From the NCBI GenBank assembly GCA_035403085.1, contig DAONEM010000022.1:1-37696 (forward strand): 37,696 nt of DNA, written 5' to 3'. The DNA comes from JAMOAD01 sp023621955. GTDB lineage: Bacteria > Acidobacteriota > Aminicenantia > JAMOAD01. Below, piece by piece: positions 5,964-16,200 of this stretch; position 1 is the stretch's first letter, and each line of letters opens with the position of its first letter. The translations under genes and the position numbers were made by a program. The notes beneath the pieces are model-generated. The model was not told the DNA's origin and searched no databases. It was given only the letters and a program-made list of their open reading frames with translations.

Positions 5964-8899
5964 AAGGGGGTTCCGCAGAGGGACTTGAAAGGACAGTAAC
6001 GGCAGGATTCCTGGCTCGGCAGAGCGATAAACTCCCTCCTCTCAAAGATGTCCTGAAGGATCTGCCCCAAATGGTTTTCAAAGATCTTGCAACGGGCTCT
6101 CGCCACATCGGGCTCTCTGTTCCTCTCTCCCCGTAGGTTGAAGAGAGAACGCCTGCGGCTCTCCTTCTCTTCCCTCAAGAAGATCAGCCCGGCCGACCTC
6201 TCCCCCTCACCCAACTCCCCTCTCCCCTCCAGGAGGAAGAGGTAGAGGAAGAGCTGAAAGCCATACCCTTTGTACCCCTTCGCAAGAGCCTGGATCGCCT
6301 CTCTGTAGGGTCGGGGCTCCAACTCGAAGAGAGCCCTCTCCCCGCCCTCCAAGGGATCTTTCCCCTCCTCGAAACCACTCCCCGGGTTCTGAGAGCTTCC
6401 ACTCTTGTAATCCCAGACCGTGACTCTCCCCTCTTCCCTCTCCAACCTGTCCAGTGTCCCCTTGAGAGCGTACTGTCGGCCACGGTAGGAGAAAAGCCTC
6501 TCGTATTTACGTTCCAGCCCGAGTATCTTGAAGTCTCCTTGAAGATCTTCGTGGAGGAAGTCCAGGAGTCTCCTGAGAGCCAACCAAAAACGGGCTCTCT
6601 GAAGCCCTTCCCTGGGGTTGAACCCTTGCCTCTGGAAAGCCCCCTCCAGAAGGGGAGTCAAAACCCTTTCCAGCTCTTCCCTCCCCAGATTCTTCCGGCT
6701 CTCAGGCTCCCTTCTCTTCTCGTAAAACTCCTTAAGAACCTCATGGAGGATACTCCCCATGAGCTTACCGTCGGGCTCCTCCAAGAGCTCCTCCCTCTCC
6801 TTCAGGGAGGCGACACTCTGATAAAAGAAGCTTAAAGGGCAGGAGAGGTAATGCCCCAGAGTCGTGGCGGAGAAGGCCATGTTCGAAAGCCTCTCCATCA
6901 TCCACTCCCTCTTGGGCACACTCTTCTGCGAAAGGGAGCGGGAGAGCTGAAAGGGAAGAGGGTAACGTCTCAGGGGGGAGGGCGCTCCCCGCTTCTCTTC
7001 CTCGAAGAGGACCCTCTCGACGAAACGGCTCCTCTTCTTCCCTCCGCTCTCTTCCCGGTAAAAAAGGTTCACCCTGTGGGCCTTGGCAACGGTGGAGAAG
7101 AAGTGGACCGAGAAGAGATCCTCCCATTGTCCGGAGTCCCGCATCCCCAGCGAACGGCGAACGTCCGTTGGAAGGAGGGGATCGCTTTTCCGGCTCTGGG
7201 GGAGGTTCCCCTCCTGCAGGTCCAGGACATAGAGATCGGTGAAGTCGAGGGTTCTGAACTCCAGCGGGCCCATAACTTGAATCCCCCTCAAGGGGGTCCC
7301 GTCGAAGGGAACCGAAACATTACGGAGCCACTCCCTGATCAGGGAGGAGGGACCCCGGTAGTTCTGTTCCAGAGAAGGGAAGAGCTCCCCATGGGATTCA
7401 ACGAAGAGGGAGAGCTCTTCGAGAGCGTTCAGGGCCGCGTTCCCGTACTCAAGAACGAAGAGAGGACGGTTCTCGCCGAGTACCCCCTCCAGGGATCTCT
7501 TCAGAGAGTCGATCAAGCCCAACAAGGCTCCCTCTTTGGGGGGAATCCAGTGCCGGTGAAGGGACAAGGCGGTCTCTCGAAGCCCCTGAGATTCCAGAAG
7601 CTCTCCTAGCTCCCCTGCAAGGTCGAACTCGAGAAAGCCCTTGTCGACCCACCCTGTGTTGTGCTCCTCCAGCCAACCCTCTAGAAGGTGTATGGTTCGT
7701 CGAACCAGGAGGTTCTCGTCGTCAGAGGTCTTCACGTAGGGATGGCGAAGAAACCTGAGGTAGAGGTCCCCAGGGATTCCCCTCTTCTCTTCTCCCAAAC
7801 CGAGAAGGATGTCCACGAGTTCGAAGAGGGGGGTTCTCTCAAAGGGGTAAGGAAGGGTGATGTTAAAGGCCGGACCCTGACCCTTCTGATCGCTGAGCCG
7901 TGAGACCACCCCCTGAACGAAGGGGATCAGGGAGGAGGGATCCGGAAGGAGAATCCCTACCTTGAGAAGCTCGTCCGCAGAGAGAGAGTTCACCCTCTTA
8001 TCAAGAAGCGAGGCCAGAAGTGCCATCTCCTCCTCTTTGCCGCCTACGGGGAAGACCTTCATCTCCGGATTCCCCCTCACTTCGCCCTCTTCGTTGGAGG
8101 GGAGGTTCAGGTTCAAGTCCTCGAGGAGTTCCCTCTGAACGGCAAAGGGCGAGAAGGGGTTCTCCAGATGGGATGAGTCGGCCTGGAGGAAGAGACAAGA
8201 GCCGCTCCTTTTCAGGAGCTTCTGGAAGAGGGCCAGTTCACGACGGTTCAGGGCCTGCAGACCACAGATCCAGAAGAGCTCTTGAGGAGGGGAGAAACTC
8301 TCCCTTTGGGCCTCCTCCCCCACCCTCTTGTAGGTGATCCCTCTCGTATAAAGATGCTCCGCCTCCATTCTCTCCGTAAAGGCCTCCGAAAGCCTTGGGA
8401 GGAGTTCTATGAAGCCTTTGTAGTCTTGGTGATACTCTCCCAGCTCAACGTACTGGCGGAAGGTCTCCTGGTATGTCTCCGACGAAGGAAATTCAGCCTC
8501 CGTGAGGATCTCCTCGAGGGCGCGGAGAAGCTCCACCCCTCTGGGAAAGAAGTCGGAGAAGTTCTTCATCGTCTGGGAGGGGGCACCGAAGATTCCCTCA
8601 GGGGAGAGAACCTTCAGCGTCTCCCACAGGGAGCAGACACCCTCAACATGAGTGGCTTTGCGGGATCTGGGCCTCTCCTTCCGGTAGAGCTCTTCAAAAA
8701 GGGTATCGGAGGTCAAGAGCTTGGGAGGAAAGAAGTTCCCAGAGACTTTATCCCCCAAGGTCTTCCTGAAGAAGAGAATCGAACGCTTCGTGGGCAGGAG
8801 AATACAGTAGTCAGAGAGGTTTTCCTTCCCCCGGGAGATCAGCGCTTGCGCAACTCTCTCCAGAAGGTTCTCTTTCAGGGGAACGTTCACAAGGCTCAT
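5960..8899 (-). CDS. addB: AddB-like PD-(D/E)XK nuclease subunit with an Fe-S cluster motif
   Basis: A 979-residue protein with an N-terminal helicase-like region lacking a Walker A motif and a C-terminal RecB-type nuclease. The nuclease marks are GSILHEVLKEFYE, GTLDRLER...VWDYKSG (Asp and DYK of the PD-(D/E)XK site), and one Cys in SCPLSFFYQ paired with the terminal C-x2-C-x5-C of SCRYCPFKSLC. That four-Cys arrangement is the 4Fe-4S clamp known in AddB. It should act with the upstream AddA-like protein in processing double-strand breaks for RecA loading. Sequence outside the nuclease is divergent, so the symbol is by family and context. It overlaps addA by four bases (ATGA). Confidence 0.8.
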   Translation of the reverse strand: MSLVNVPLKENLLERVAQALISRGKENLSDYCILLPTKRSILFFRKTLGDKVSGNFFPPKLLTSDTLFEELYRKERPRSRKATHVEGVCSLWETLKVLSPEGIFGAPSQTMKNFSDFFPRGVELLRALEEILTEAEFPSSETYQETFRQYVELGEYHQDYKGFIELLPRLSEAFTERMEAEHLYTRGITYKRVGEEAQRESFSPPQELFWICGLQALNRRELALFQKLLKRSGSCLFLQADSSHLENPFSPFAVQRELLEDLNLNLPSNEEGEVRGNPEMKVFPVGGKEEEMALLASLLDKRVNSLSADELLKVGILLPDPSSLIPFVQGVVSRLSDQKGQGPAFNITLPYPFERTPLFELVDILLGLGEEKRGIPGDLYLRFLRHPYVKTSDDENLLVRRTIHLLEGWLEEHNTGWVDKGFLEFDLAGELGELLESQGLRETALSLHRHWIPPKEGALLGLIDSLKRSLEGVLGENRPLFVLEYGNAALNALEELSLFVESHGELFPSLEQNYRGPSSLIREWLRNVSVPFDGTPLRGIQVMGPLEFRTLDFTDLYVLDLQEGNLPQSRKSDPLLPTDVRRSLGMRDSGQWEDLFSVHFFSTVAKAHRVNLFYREESGGKKRSRFVERVLFEEEKRGAPSPLRRYPLPFQLSRSLSQKSVPKREWMMERLSNMAFSATTLGHYLSCPLSFFYQSVASLKEREELLEEPDGKLMGSILHEVLKEFYEKRREPESRKNLGREELERVLTPLLEGAFQRQGFNPREGLQRARFWLALRRLLDFLHEDLQGDFKILGLERKYERLFSYRGRQYALKGTLDRLEREEGRVTVWDYKSGSSQNPGSGFEEGKDPLEGGERALFELEPRPYREAIQALAKGYKGYGFQLFLYLFLLEGRGELGEGERSAGLIFLREEKESRRRSLFNLRGERNREPDVARARCKIFENHLGQILQDIFERREFIALPSQESCRYCPFKSLCGTPF

Positions 8900-11800
8900 C
8901 TCTCCACCTCCACGACTTCTCCGCGGTCCAGGTAGAGGAGGACCCCTCGACCAGGCTTCCCGGGAAGAAGGGGTTCCAGGGCCTCGAGATACTCTTTCAC
9001 CTGCTGAACGTTTTCAGGGTGGTGCTCACCGGTTTTATAATCCACAACCACAAACTCCCTCTCTCCGCACAGCAACCGATCGATACGAAGGTAACTCTCC
9101 TGGTCTTTCCTCTTCAGGACGACCTCCCTCTCCCGAAAGACCTCCCAGCCGGGAGAAAAGTAGCGGGAGACATCCTCCCGAAGGAGAAATTCCTCCAACC
9201 TCGCTTTCTCCTCTCTCTCCAACCCTAGCCTCCAGCACTCCTTCTCAAGAAGCCTTGTGAGGTCCTCTCTTCCCCGAAAGGTCTCAACCCCTTCCAGAAG
9301 TTTGTGGAGGCGATTTCCCCGTTCTGTGACCACCCTCTCCTCCCTCCCTTGCCAACGGCCAGGGCGGTAAACAAGAAGGTCCTTATGCCACCGGTATGTG
9401 GAGAGGTTCTTGGAGGAGAAACCTCGAGTTTCGTCCTCACCGGACCGGGCTCTCTGTTCCGGCTCTCCAGGCCTCTCAGGCCACTCTCCAAGGGCATATC
9501 GGAAGAGATTCTCCTCCAGGAAGGCCCTGCCAAGAAGGGGATGCCTTCTCAAGAGGGTGGGATAATCGGAGAAGGGAGAGTCCTCTTCCGGCTCTTTTTT
9601 CGGTGGAGCCTTGGCCAGAACTGTCACCCAGAGGACATCCCGGGGCCGGGTGAAGGCGACATAGAGGAGGTTGAGCTCGTCGATGTACTCCAAGACCGTC
9701 TCCCTTCTCTTCACCCTCCCCAAGGTGGGAGAGATTTCCGCCGCATCGGAGGAGAAGGATCGGCAAAGAGCCTCCTTCTCGTCGAAGTGGAGGTTCTCGC
9801 CCCGGCGGGTCTTCTCAGGCCATAGGGGGAGGAAGACCACGGGAAACTCCAAGCCCTTGGCCTTGTGGACAGTCATGAGCCGGATCGAATCGAACCCCTC
9901 CGGGAGAACCACCCGTCCCTCCTTTCCCTCTTCTTCCTCCTGGCTCTTCCACCTTTCGAAGAAGGCTCCCAAGGAAGTGATCCCTGCCTCTTCGTACTTT
10001 TGGAGAAGATCTCCGAAGGAGAGAAGGAAGGGGGTCTCTTCGGCATGTCCCTCCAGAAGGCGGAACCTCTCACAGAAATCCTGAAAAAGATCGTAGGGGG
10101 AGAGGAAACCGACGCTTCGAAAGAGGGGTTCCAGATACTCCCTCCAAAGCTCCGGGCAAACCCTTTGAAAGGTTTTGTAGAGAGGTTCTCCCTTGTCCTC
10201 CTCCCTCAGAGGGACCAACTCTTCCGGAGTTCTCGGAGTCTCAGGGGTGACCCCGGGAAGCCTTCCGAAGAGGTTTCCCGAGAGAAAGGCCAGGAGGGAG
10301 AGGTCGTCCAAGGGGTGGTCCAGGAAACGCAAGAGGGTGACCAGCTCCCGAATCAGAGGCGTGGAAGAGAGCATCATGCTCTCTTCGGAGACCACGGGGA
10401 TCCCGGCCTCGTTGAGAACCCTCATCACTCCCTCTCCCTGGTCTTTCTTTCTCACGAGAATGGCCATGTCCCGGTACCTATACCCCCGCCCCCTGGCCTC
10501 TCGGATCCCCTCCAGGACCCGCCCTCCCAAGTACCCGCAACGGCTGTCGGAACCGCCGTTCTCATCCTCCTCTTCACCGGCCTGATTCCTCTCTCCCTTC
10601 ACCTCCGTCTTCGTCTCTATGAAAACGTAACCCTTTCCCCTCTGTTGCTCTCTCCCCGTCTCCTGCTGGACTCCTTGAAAGTTCTTCTCCAGGGCTGCGG
10701 CACTCCCGGGAGAGTTGAGAAAGGCCGCCCAGCCGGTCCTATCAAGCCCCCAGAAAGAGTTGTTGAACTCGACGATCCGCTCGCCGCTTCGCCAGTTTTT
10801 TCCCAGTGTCTTGGTCTGTAGAGACCCTTCTCCTCCTTCCCGGTTTCTCAGGGCGGGAAGGTTGGCCTCCAGTTCCTCCCTCTCCATGAGCTCGGCCCTC
10901 CCCCCCCTCCATCGGTAGATGGCCTGTTTCTTGTCACCGACGAAGAAGAGCTCGGCTCTCTCATCACTGGAGAGCCTCTCGTCAACCATGGGCGAGAGGG
11001 CCTGAAACTGCCTCAGGCTTGTGTCCTGGAACTCGTCGAAGTGGAAGAAGCGGTACTTCTCCGCCAGTTTCAGGTAGAGGTAGGGAAAGGCCTGTTCTTG
11101 CCAACTTTGGACCCTCTTGGCCAAGACTAGGCTCAACTCGGCTACGTAGAGATCTCTACGGCTCTCCTCCCAGAAGGCTTCGAATCTCTTGGCCATTCTC
11201 AGGAAGAGGAGGGCCTTTTGGAGGCTCAACTTGTCCAGGAGAAGGACCAGGCTCTCCTGGGCCGGTCTGTACAAGTTCCAGAACTCCTCTTTCCGGTCAT
11301 CGGGAGTACTCACCTTGAGAACTTTCAGCGCGTCTTCCTTGGAAGAGTATTTGAAGAAGGCTTTTTTAAGGAGCGCCGTCGTGTCCCTAACCGAAGAGGA
11401 AGTCCCGACAAGCTTCAGCAGAAAGGCTCTCAGAGAGTCGTTCTTTTTCAAGAAGCCCAGCTCGTTCAGAACCTCCATCCGCCTGACCAGCGGCACCATT
11501 CTCTCCCGAAAGCCAATCCACTCCTCGTCGATCGCCCTCTGAACGGTCTCCGGAGAGTCTTCTGGTTCCTTCAGATCCCCCTGCTGGAGGGAGAAACCGA
11601 AGAACCATCCGATAAGCTCGCGGGTACTCTTCTCGGGTGACCAACCCGTAAGCTTCCCCAAAAACAAAGCCTGGAGGAGGAAGGATTCCACCTCCGTCCA
11701 ACGCTCTTCGCACTGGGCGGCAAAGAAGCTCCTGTATGTGGTCTGGAAGGTCCCCTGGGAATCCAGTGAGACCTTGAAGCCCGGAGTGAGCCCCAGCTCA

Positions 11801-12213
11801 GGGGAGAGGCTCTGGACGAAGGATGTCATGAGGGAGTCGATGGTAGTGACGCGAAAATCCCCCATCCGGCTGAGAATCAACTCGACGATTCCCAAGGCCT
11901 TCTTCTTATCCCTGACGACATCCACAGGGCCTTGGCTTCCCAAGACCTCCCTAAGCCTCGCCGCGAAGGCGGAGTCGTCTCCCTGAAGGGCCAGCTCCTT
12001 GAGGGTCTTCAGAATTCGGTCGGACATCTCCTCGGCGGCTTTGTTGGTAAAGGTGACCGCTAAAAGTGTGGAGAGGGCGGCGTTCGCCTTAGCGGAATCT
12101 CTATAGGGATCTTCGGGAAGAACCTTCCAGAGGGATCTGAGAAAACGGTTGGTCAGGGCGTAGGTCTTACCGGAACCGGCGGAGGCCTCGAGGAGGAGCA
12201 ATTTCTCGTCCAT
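8896..12213 (-). CDS. addA: AddA-like UvrD-family helicase-nuclease
   Basis: A 1105-residue superfamily 1 helicase. Walker A is LEASAGSGKT near the N-terminus; the DExx box appears as FHFDEFQD, motif V as LMTVHKAKGLEFPVVFLP and motif VI as LLYVAFTRPRD. The C-terminus has a RecB-like nuclease (LRIDRLL, then VVVDYKTGEH). This is the motor subunit of an AddAB-type end-resection complex. I start it at the ATG at 12213 because GAGGG sits at good spacing there; an upstream in-frame GTG (12222) has no usable ribosome site. The gene lies 78 nt after the zinc-ribbon gene and is probably co-transcribed from the tRNA promoter. A Chi-like sequence cannot be predicted here. Confidence 0.88.
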   Translation of the reverse strand: MDEKLLLLEASAGSGKTYALTNRFLRSLWKVLPEDPYRDSAKANAALSTLLAVTFTNKAAEEMSDRILKTLKELALQGDDSAFAARLREVLGSQGPVDVVRDKKKALGIVELILSRMGDFRVTTIDSLMTSFVQSLSPELGLTPGFKVSLDSQGTFQTTYRSFFAAQCEERWTEVESFLLQALFLGKLTGWSPEKSTRELIGWFFGFSLQQGDLKEPEDSPETVQRAIDEEWIGFRERMVPLVRRMEVLNELGFLKKNDSLRAFLLKLVGTSSSVRDTTALLKKAFFKYSSKEDALKVLKVSTPDDRKEEFWNLYRPAQESLVLLLDKLSLQKALLFLRMAKRFEAFWEESRRDLYVAELSLVLAKRVQSWQEQAFPYLYLKLAEKYRFFHFDEFQDTSLRQFQALSPMVDERLSSDERAELFFVGDKKQAIYRWRGGRAELMEREELEANLPALRNREGGEGSLQTKTLGKNWRSGERIVEFNNSFWGLDRTGWAAFLNSPGSAAALEKNFQGVQQETGREQQRGKGYVFIETKTEVKGERNQAGEEEDENGGSDSRCGYLGGRVLEGIREARGRGYRYRDMAILVRKKDQGEGVMRVLNEAGIPVVSEESMMLSSTPLIRELVTLLRFLDHPLDDLSLLAFLSGNLFGRLPGVTPETPRTPEELVPLREEDKGEPLYKTFQRVCPELWREYLEPLFRSVGFLSPYDLFQDFCERFRLLEGHAEETPFLLSFGDLLQKYEEAGITSLGAFFERWKSQEEEEGKEGRVVLPEGFDSIRLMTVHKAKGLEFPVVFLPLWPEKTRRGENLHFDEKEALCRSFSSDAAEISPTLGRVKRRETVLEYIDELNLLYVAFTRPRDVLWVTVLAKAPPKKEPEEDSPFSDYPTLLRRHPLLGRAFLEENLFRYALGEWPERPGEPEQRARSGEDETRGFSSKNLSTYRWHKDLLVYRPGRWQGREERVVTERGNRLHKLLEGVETFRGREDLTRLLEKECWRLGLEREEKARLEEFLLREDVSRYFSPGWEVFREREVVLKRKDQESYLRIDRLLCGEREFVVVDYKTGEHHPENVQQVKEYLEALEPLLPGKPGRGVLLYLDRGEVVEVER

Positions 12214-12291
12214 GGTTTTCACCCTCGAAAAACTTTGACGGAAATGAGACCTCCCCTCTGCCGGACTGAGGGTCCGGCCCTTCGGAAGGCC

Positions 12292-13011
12292 CTACTCTTG
12301 GACCTTTACAGGTTCCAGGATGAGGACTCGGTGACAGTTCTCACAGTAGATGACCTTGTCACCCTTTCGAAGATCCATCATGACCTGGGGACGAATCTTG
12401 ACGAAACACTCCGCGCAGAAGTCCCTGGTCACAACCGAGAGGGGGACCCCTCCGGTCTTCTTCGAAAGGCTCTCATAGATTCTGAGGTTTTCAGGATCAA
12501 TGAGGGTCCTCAACTCTTTTTTTCGTTGGTTCAGCTCCTTGAGTTGTCCCTCTTTCTCCCCTTTCTCTTGGAGAAAAAGATCTTTCTCTTTCTGCAGAGC
12601 CTCGACATCCAGGCGACTCCGTTCCTTCACCTCGCCGATGGTTTCCTGCATCTTGTCGGCATCCAGGAGGAGCTGAATGACACCCTCTTCGGCTTCCTCT
12701 TTCCTTTTCTCCTGGATCTCGATCTCGGCCAACTTGGCGGTATACTCCTTGTTGGTCTTGATGGAGTTGAGTTCCCTCTTCTTGTTTTGGATCTCAGCCT
12801 TGACGGATTCCACCTTCTTCTCTTGGGCAAGCCGACGCTGCTGGTTTTCCGAGATACTCTGCTGAGCTTGTTCCACCGAATGGGCTCTCTCGAAGATGCG
12901 GTCGTCCAAAGCCTTGAGCTGCAGTGGAAGCTCTCTGAGACGTTTATCCAGCTTGACGATCTGCTTCTCCAACTCCTGCAACTTGATCAGCTCTTCGTTT
13001 TGGTTGTTCAA
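12292..13011 (-). CDS. Coiled-coil C4 zinc-ribbon protein (DUF164/CT398-like)
   Basis: A 239-residue protein: about 170 residues of long antiparallel-type coiled coil followed by a C-terminal zinc ribbon with two knuckles (CAEC near 200 and CENC near 223). This is the architecture of the widespread zf-RING_7/DUF164 family, whose members have been linked to envelope, flagellar or secretion functions and to nucleic-acid binding; the role here is unknown. It starts with TTG, preceded by AAGGAG at 8-nt spacing. It begins only 19 nt after a tRNA gene on the same strand and no other promoter fits in between, so the two are probably one transcript. Confidence 0.8.
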   Translation of the reverse strand: MNNQNEELIKLQELEKQIVKLDKRLRELPLQLKALDDRIFERAHSVEQAQQSISENQQRRLAQEKKVESVKAEIQNKKRELNSIKTNKEYTAKLAEIEIQEKRKEEAEEGVIQLLLDADKMQETIGEVKERSRLDVEALQKEKDLFLQEKGEKEGQLKELNQRKKELRTLIDPENLRIYESLSKKTGGVPLSVVTRDFCAECFVKIRPQVMMDLRKGDKVIYCENCHRVLILEPVKVQE

Positions 13012-13030
13012 TACCGTTCTCCTTGAGCAA

Positions 13031-13103
13031 TGGGCCTGACAGGGATCGAACCTGTGACCGACCGGTTATGAGCCGGCTGCTCTGCCAGCTGAGCTACAGG
13101 CCC
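13031..13103 (-). tRNA. tRNA with CAT anticodon (elongator Met, or Ile2 after lysidine modification)
   Basis: A complete 73-nt cloverleaf: acceptor arms GGGCCTG/CAGGCCC with discriminator A, D arm with GCTCAG...GAGC, anticodon arm CCGG-CTCATAA-CCGG, and T arm ACAGG-TTCGATC-CCTGT. The CCA end is not encoded. The acceptor lacks the initiator-type 1:72 mismatch, so it is not the initiator. The anticodon arm resembles bacterial Ile2 as much as elongator Met, so I leave the identity open. It is followed closely by a protein gene. Confidence 0.93.
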
Positions 13104-13109
13104 CGACCT

Positions 13110-13138
13110 CTTATATCAGAATTCCCTCCCACTGTCAA
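13110..13138 (-). promoter_or_regulatory. Strong promoter for the tRNA and zinc-ribbon/addAB genes
   Basis: Minus strand: TTGACA (13133-13138), exactly 17 nt, then TATAAG (13110-13115). The mature tRNA 5' end is six bases after the -10 box, so transcription should start at, or within one or two bases of, the mature end, leaving little or no 5' leader for RNase P. Confidence 0.8.
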
Positions 13139-13165
13139 CGGAATAGGCCATGGGAGTAGCTTTAC

Positions 13166-13220
13166 AGACTTTTTCTCCTTTCGTCCCGAAGGGTCGCAAG
13201 GACCGTCTGAGGAGAAGTCT
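13166..13220 (-). other. Putative structured element between S41 protease gene and tRNA promoter
   Basis: On the minus strand an outer stem (13210-13220 with 13166-13179, with a small A-rich bulge) encloses a smaller hairpin whose apex reads CCCTTCGGG, a C(UUCG)G tetraloop in RNA. No clear T-run follows, so it is not a textbook terminator. It could end or stabilise the protease mRNA, or be a small structured RNA. Confidence 0.3.
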
Positions 13221-13294
13221 CTGCCTGCTTGCCGGTTCATCCCAAGGGGAGCGAAGCCCTTAGACCTGAAAACAGTAAAGCCTCCCGCTCTCTC

Positions 13295-16200
13295 TTACTT
13301 GCCCTTGAGCTTCGCCAGGGTCACTTCGACGGCCTTCTCAAGCTGAGGGTCGCTTCCGGCGACGATCTGGTCAGGAGTCAGGGGAACGCGGTAATCCGGT
13401 ACGACCCCTCCGTGGGTCTCCAGGTCCTGTCCGCTAAGGGTGTAACAACCCCAATAGGGGATCCGGAAGAACCCCCCGTTAAGGAGGGAGCGTCCGCTGG
13501 TGAAGATCAACCACCCATAGGTGGTCTCACCTACCAGGGCACCGAGTTTCAGCTCCTTAAACCCGTTGGCGGTCATCTCCGCGTCCGAGAGGGAGGCCTC
13601 GTTGATCAGGAGCGTGACGGGACGGGGGCCGATGGCGTAGGTCGGCTGGGTGACCATCCCGTAATCCCTCATCTTCCAGGTCGAGTAAACCCGTTTGATC
13701 AAGGTGTTCAGGACCTGATCATGGACGTTTCCCCCGTTGTTGTAGCGAAGGTCAAGGATGATCCCCTCCCTTCCCTCCATCTCCGCCTCCAGCTCCCGGC
13801 TGAAACGGAGCCAATCGTCCCAACCCATGTTCTTCATGTGAAGGTAACCGAGACGGCCTTCACTGAGCCTATGAACCCTCTCGCGGCAACCCTCCTCCCA
13901 GCCGTTGTAAAGGAGCAGGAGATCTTGAAGAACCGGCCCGGCCTTCACGGCCAAGACCCTCTCCTTTCCGACCCCGTCCCGCAGGGTGACTAGGACTCTC
14001 CGCTCCGATCGGCCCAAGAGGTGCTTCTCAGGATCTTCGTTCCCAACGAGGGGCTTCCCGTCAAAGGCGACAACCCACAAGCTCCCCTCCGGGGCCTTTC
14101 CCTCCAGGGCCTTGTCCAGTGGACCGTCTTTGAGAATCTGGTCGAGCCTGTAGAGCCCCTTTTCACTATCCCACAGGAGAGTCGCCCCCATGGCCCCGCT
14201 GTTCTCCTCTTCCACAACGGGCGCTGGCGGAGCCGTCACCCTGAGGTGCGAACTGTTAAGAGTCCCCAACATCTCGTTCAGGGTCAGGTAAAAATCCTCC
14301 TCTGTCCAACTCGACTCGACCAAGGGTTCGTACTCTTGCCGAACCTTTTCCCAAGAGGTTCCATGAAAGTTCGAATCGTAGTAGAAATCCCGCAGAGTTC
14401 TCCAGACTTCGCGAAAAACCTGACGGTATTCCCTCTTCCTCTCGACCTCAAAGGGTAGAGAAAAGGGAACCGGCTTACGGCTTCTGTCGCCTAGGTTGAA
14501 ACGGATCAGGCCTCCCCTGGAGAGAATCCAGAGCGCCTCTCCCTGGGAATCCCAGCAATAGGAGTCAACGGCAATGTTCGAGGCTAGAGTCTCAACTTTC
14601 TCAACCTTGTTGTCAGGCCCGAAAGTCAGCAAACACAGTTCGTCTCCCTCTTTCACGAAGGCAACCCTTTTCCCGTCAGGAGCGGGAAGGGGTAAAGACT
14701 CGTTACGGTCCACCGTCGACGTGATTCGAACCCTCTCCTTTTCCGCCCTCTCCGGGGAGAGAGGGAGGGGAATTGCAAAGAGTGGCTCTTTCGAGCCATC
14801 CTTCTTCTCCTCTTTCTGAAAGAGTTTCCCTATGAGCTCCTCCGGAAAAACCTCCCTCTCCGGACTCAAGGGAAGAAAAAAGAGATCGCTCTGCCCGCTC
14901 CTGTCCGGGAAGGAGTGGCCTTCATAGTTTCCCGCAAAGTAGAGCCGTTTACCGTCGGGAGAGAGAACTGGCTCGGATTCGGAGAAGGGGTTCTTCGTCA
15001 GCAGTGTCACCTGCGCGGTGGCCACATCTACGACGGCCAGGTCGCCCTCCCAGTAGGGGGTGAAGGTGTAGTAAATCCGTTTCGAATCCGGAGACCAGCT
15101 GTAGTCCGCACCTTGAAGGCCGGAGAGCTGAGCCTCCACGAGGACTCTCTCGTTCTTCGTCTTCAGATCCAGAAGGGTCAGCCTCTTCTTGGCGGCGACG
15201 AAAGAGAGGTACCGTCCGTCAGGGGAGATCTTCAGAGTCTGACGTAGGAGGGGGCTCTTGGTCAGCCTCTCCTCCTTTTCGGGCGCCAGAGGGTCCATGG
15301 CGAAGAGGTGAACCTCCCCCTCCTTGTCGGAGAGGTAGTAAACCCTCTGGGAATCCCTATCCCACAGGGGATCCTCGGCTCGGCTCCCCCCTTCGGTCAA
15401 GGGAGTGACAAGCTTTCCCTCCTTGTCGGAGAGGTAGAGTCGCCCCCTGGCCAGAAGCAGGAGCTTCCTGTTGTCCGGTGAGAGGGAGAAACCGTCCAGC
15501 TTCGAGACCTTCGCCCTGAAGAGATCGGGCCCTTTCGTGTCCGAAGGGAGGAGGATGGGAAGAGGCTTGGTCTCTCCGGTGCTCGCATCGTAGAGCCAAA
15601 GTTTGTGGTCGTGTTCGAAGACAACCCTGGGTGCCCGAGACGCCGAAGTCACCCAGCGGAGGGTTCCCGAGGTGAAGGAGGTGATCTTCTCTGGTTTGCC
15701 TCCCTGGGCGGAGATGCGGAAGAGGTTCTGGCACTCCCCCTTGGGGTGGGCGGAGTAGTAGAGGCTCTTGCCATCAGCGGCCCACGCGGGAAAGAGGTCA
15801 TTGCCCTGATCCTCCGTCAGCTTCAAGAATGAGCCTTTCTCCTTTCTATAAAGCCACAGGTCGGCGCCGTTGCTCCCCCGATAGCCCTCTCTCCACCAGT
15901 AGGCATAGGCCTCTGAGGAGGTGTTGAAGACCAGAGACTTTCCATCCGGGGCCTCCCGCCCCCAAGAGGAAACCATCCAGAACTCTTTCCAGAGAGGCCG
16001 GGCCCCTCCTCCTTCGAAAGGAACCCTATAGAGACCGTTCATGTTCTTTCGGTTGGATTGGAAGAGAATCTCCTTTCCGTCGGCGCCCCAGCCTGTCACC
16101 AGATCGTCTCCGGAGTGGAAGGTCAGGCGCCGGGGGATTCCCCCCTGAGCGGAGACAACGTAGACGTCATAATTTCCAGACCGTTTCGAAGAGAAGGCGA

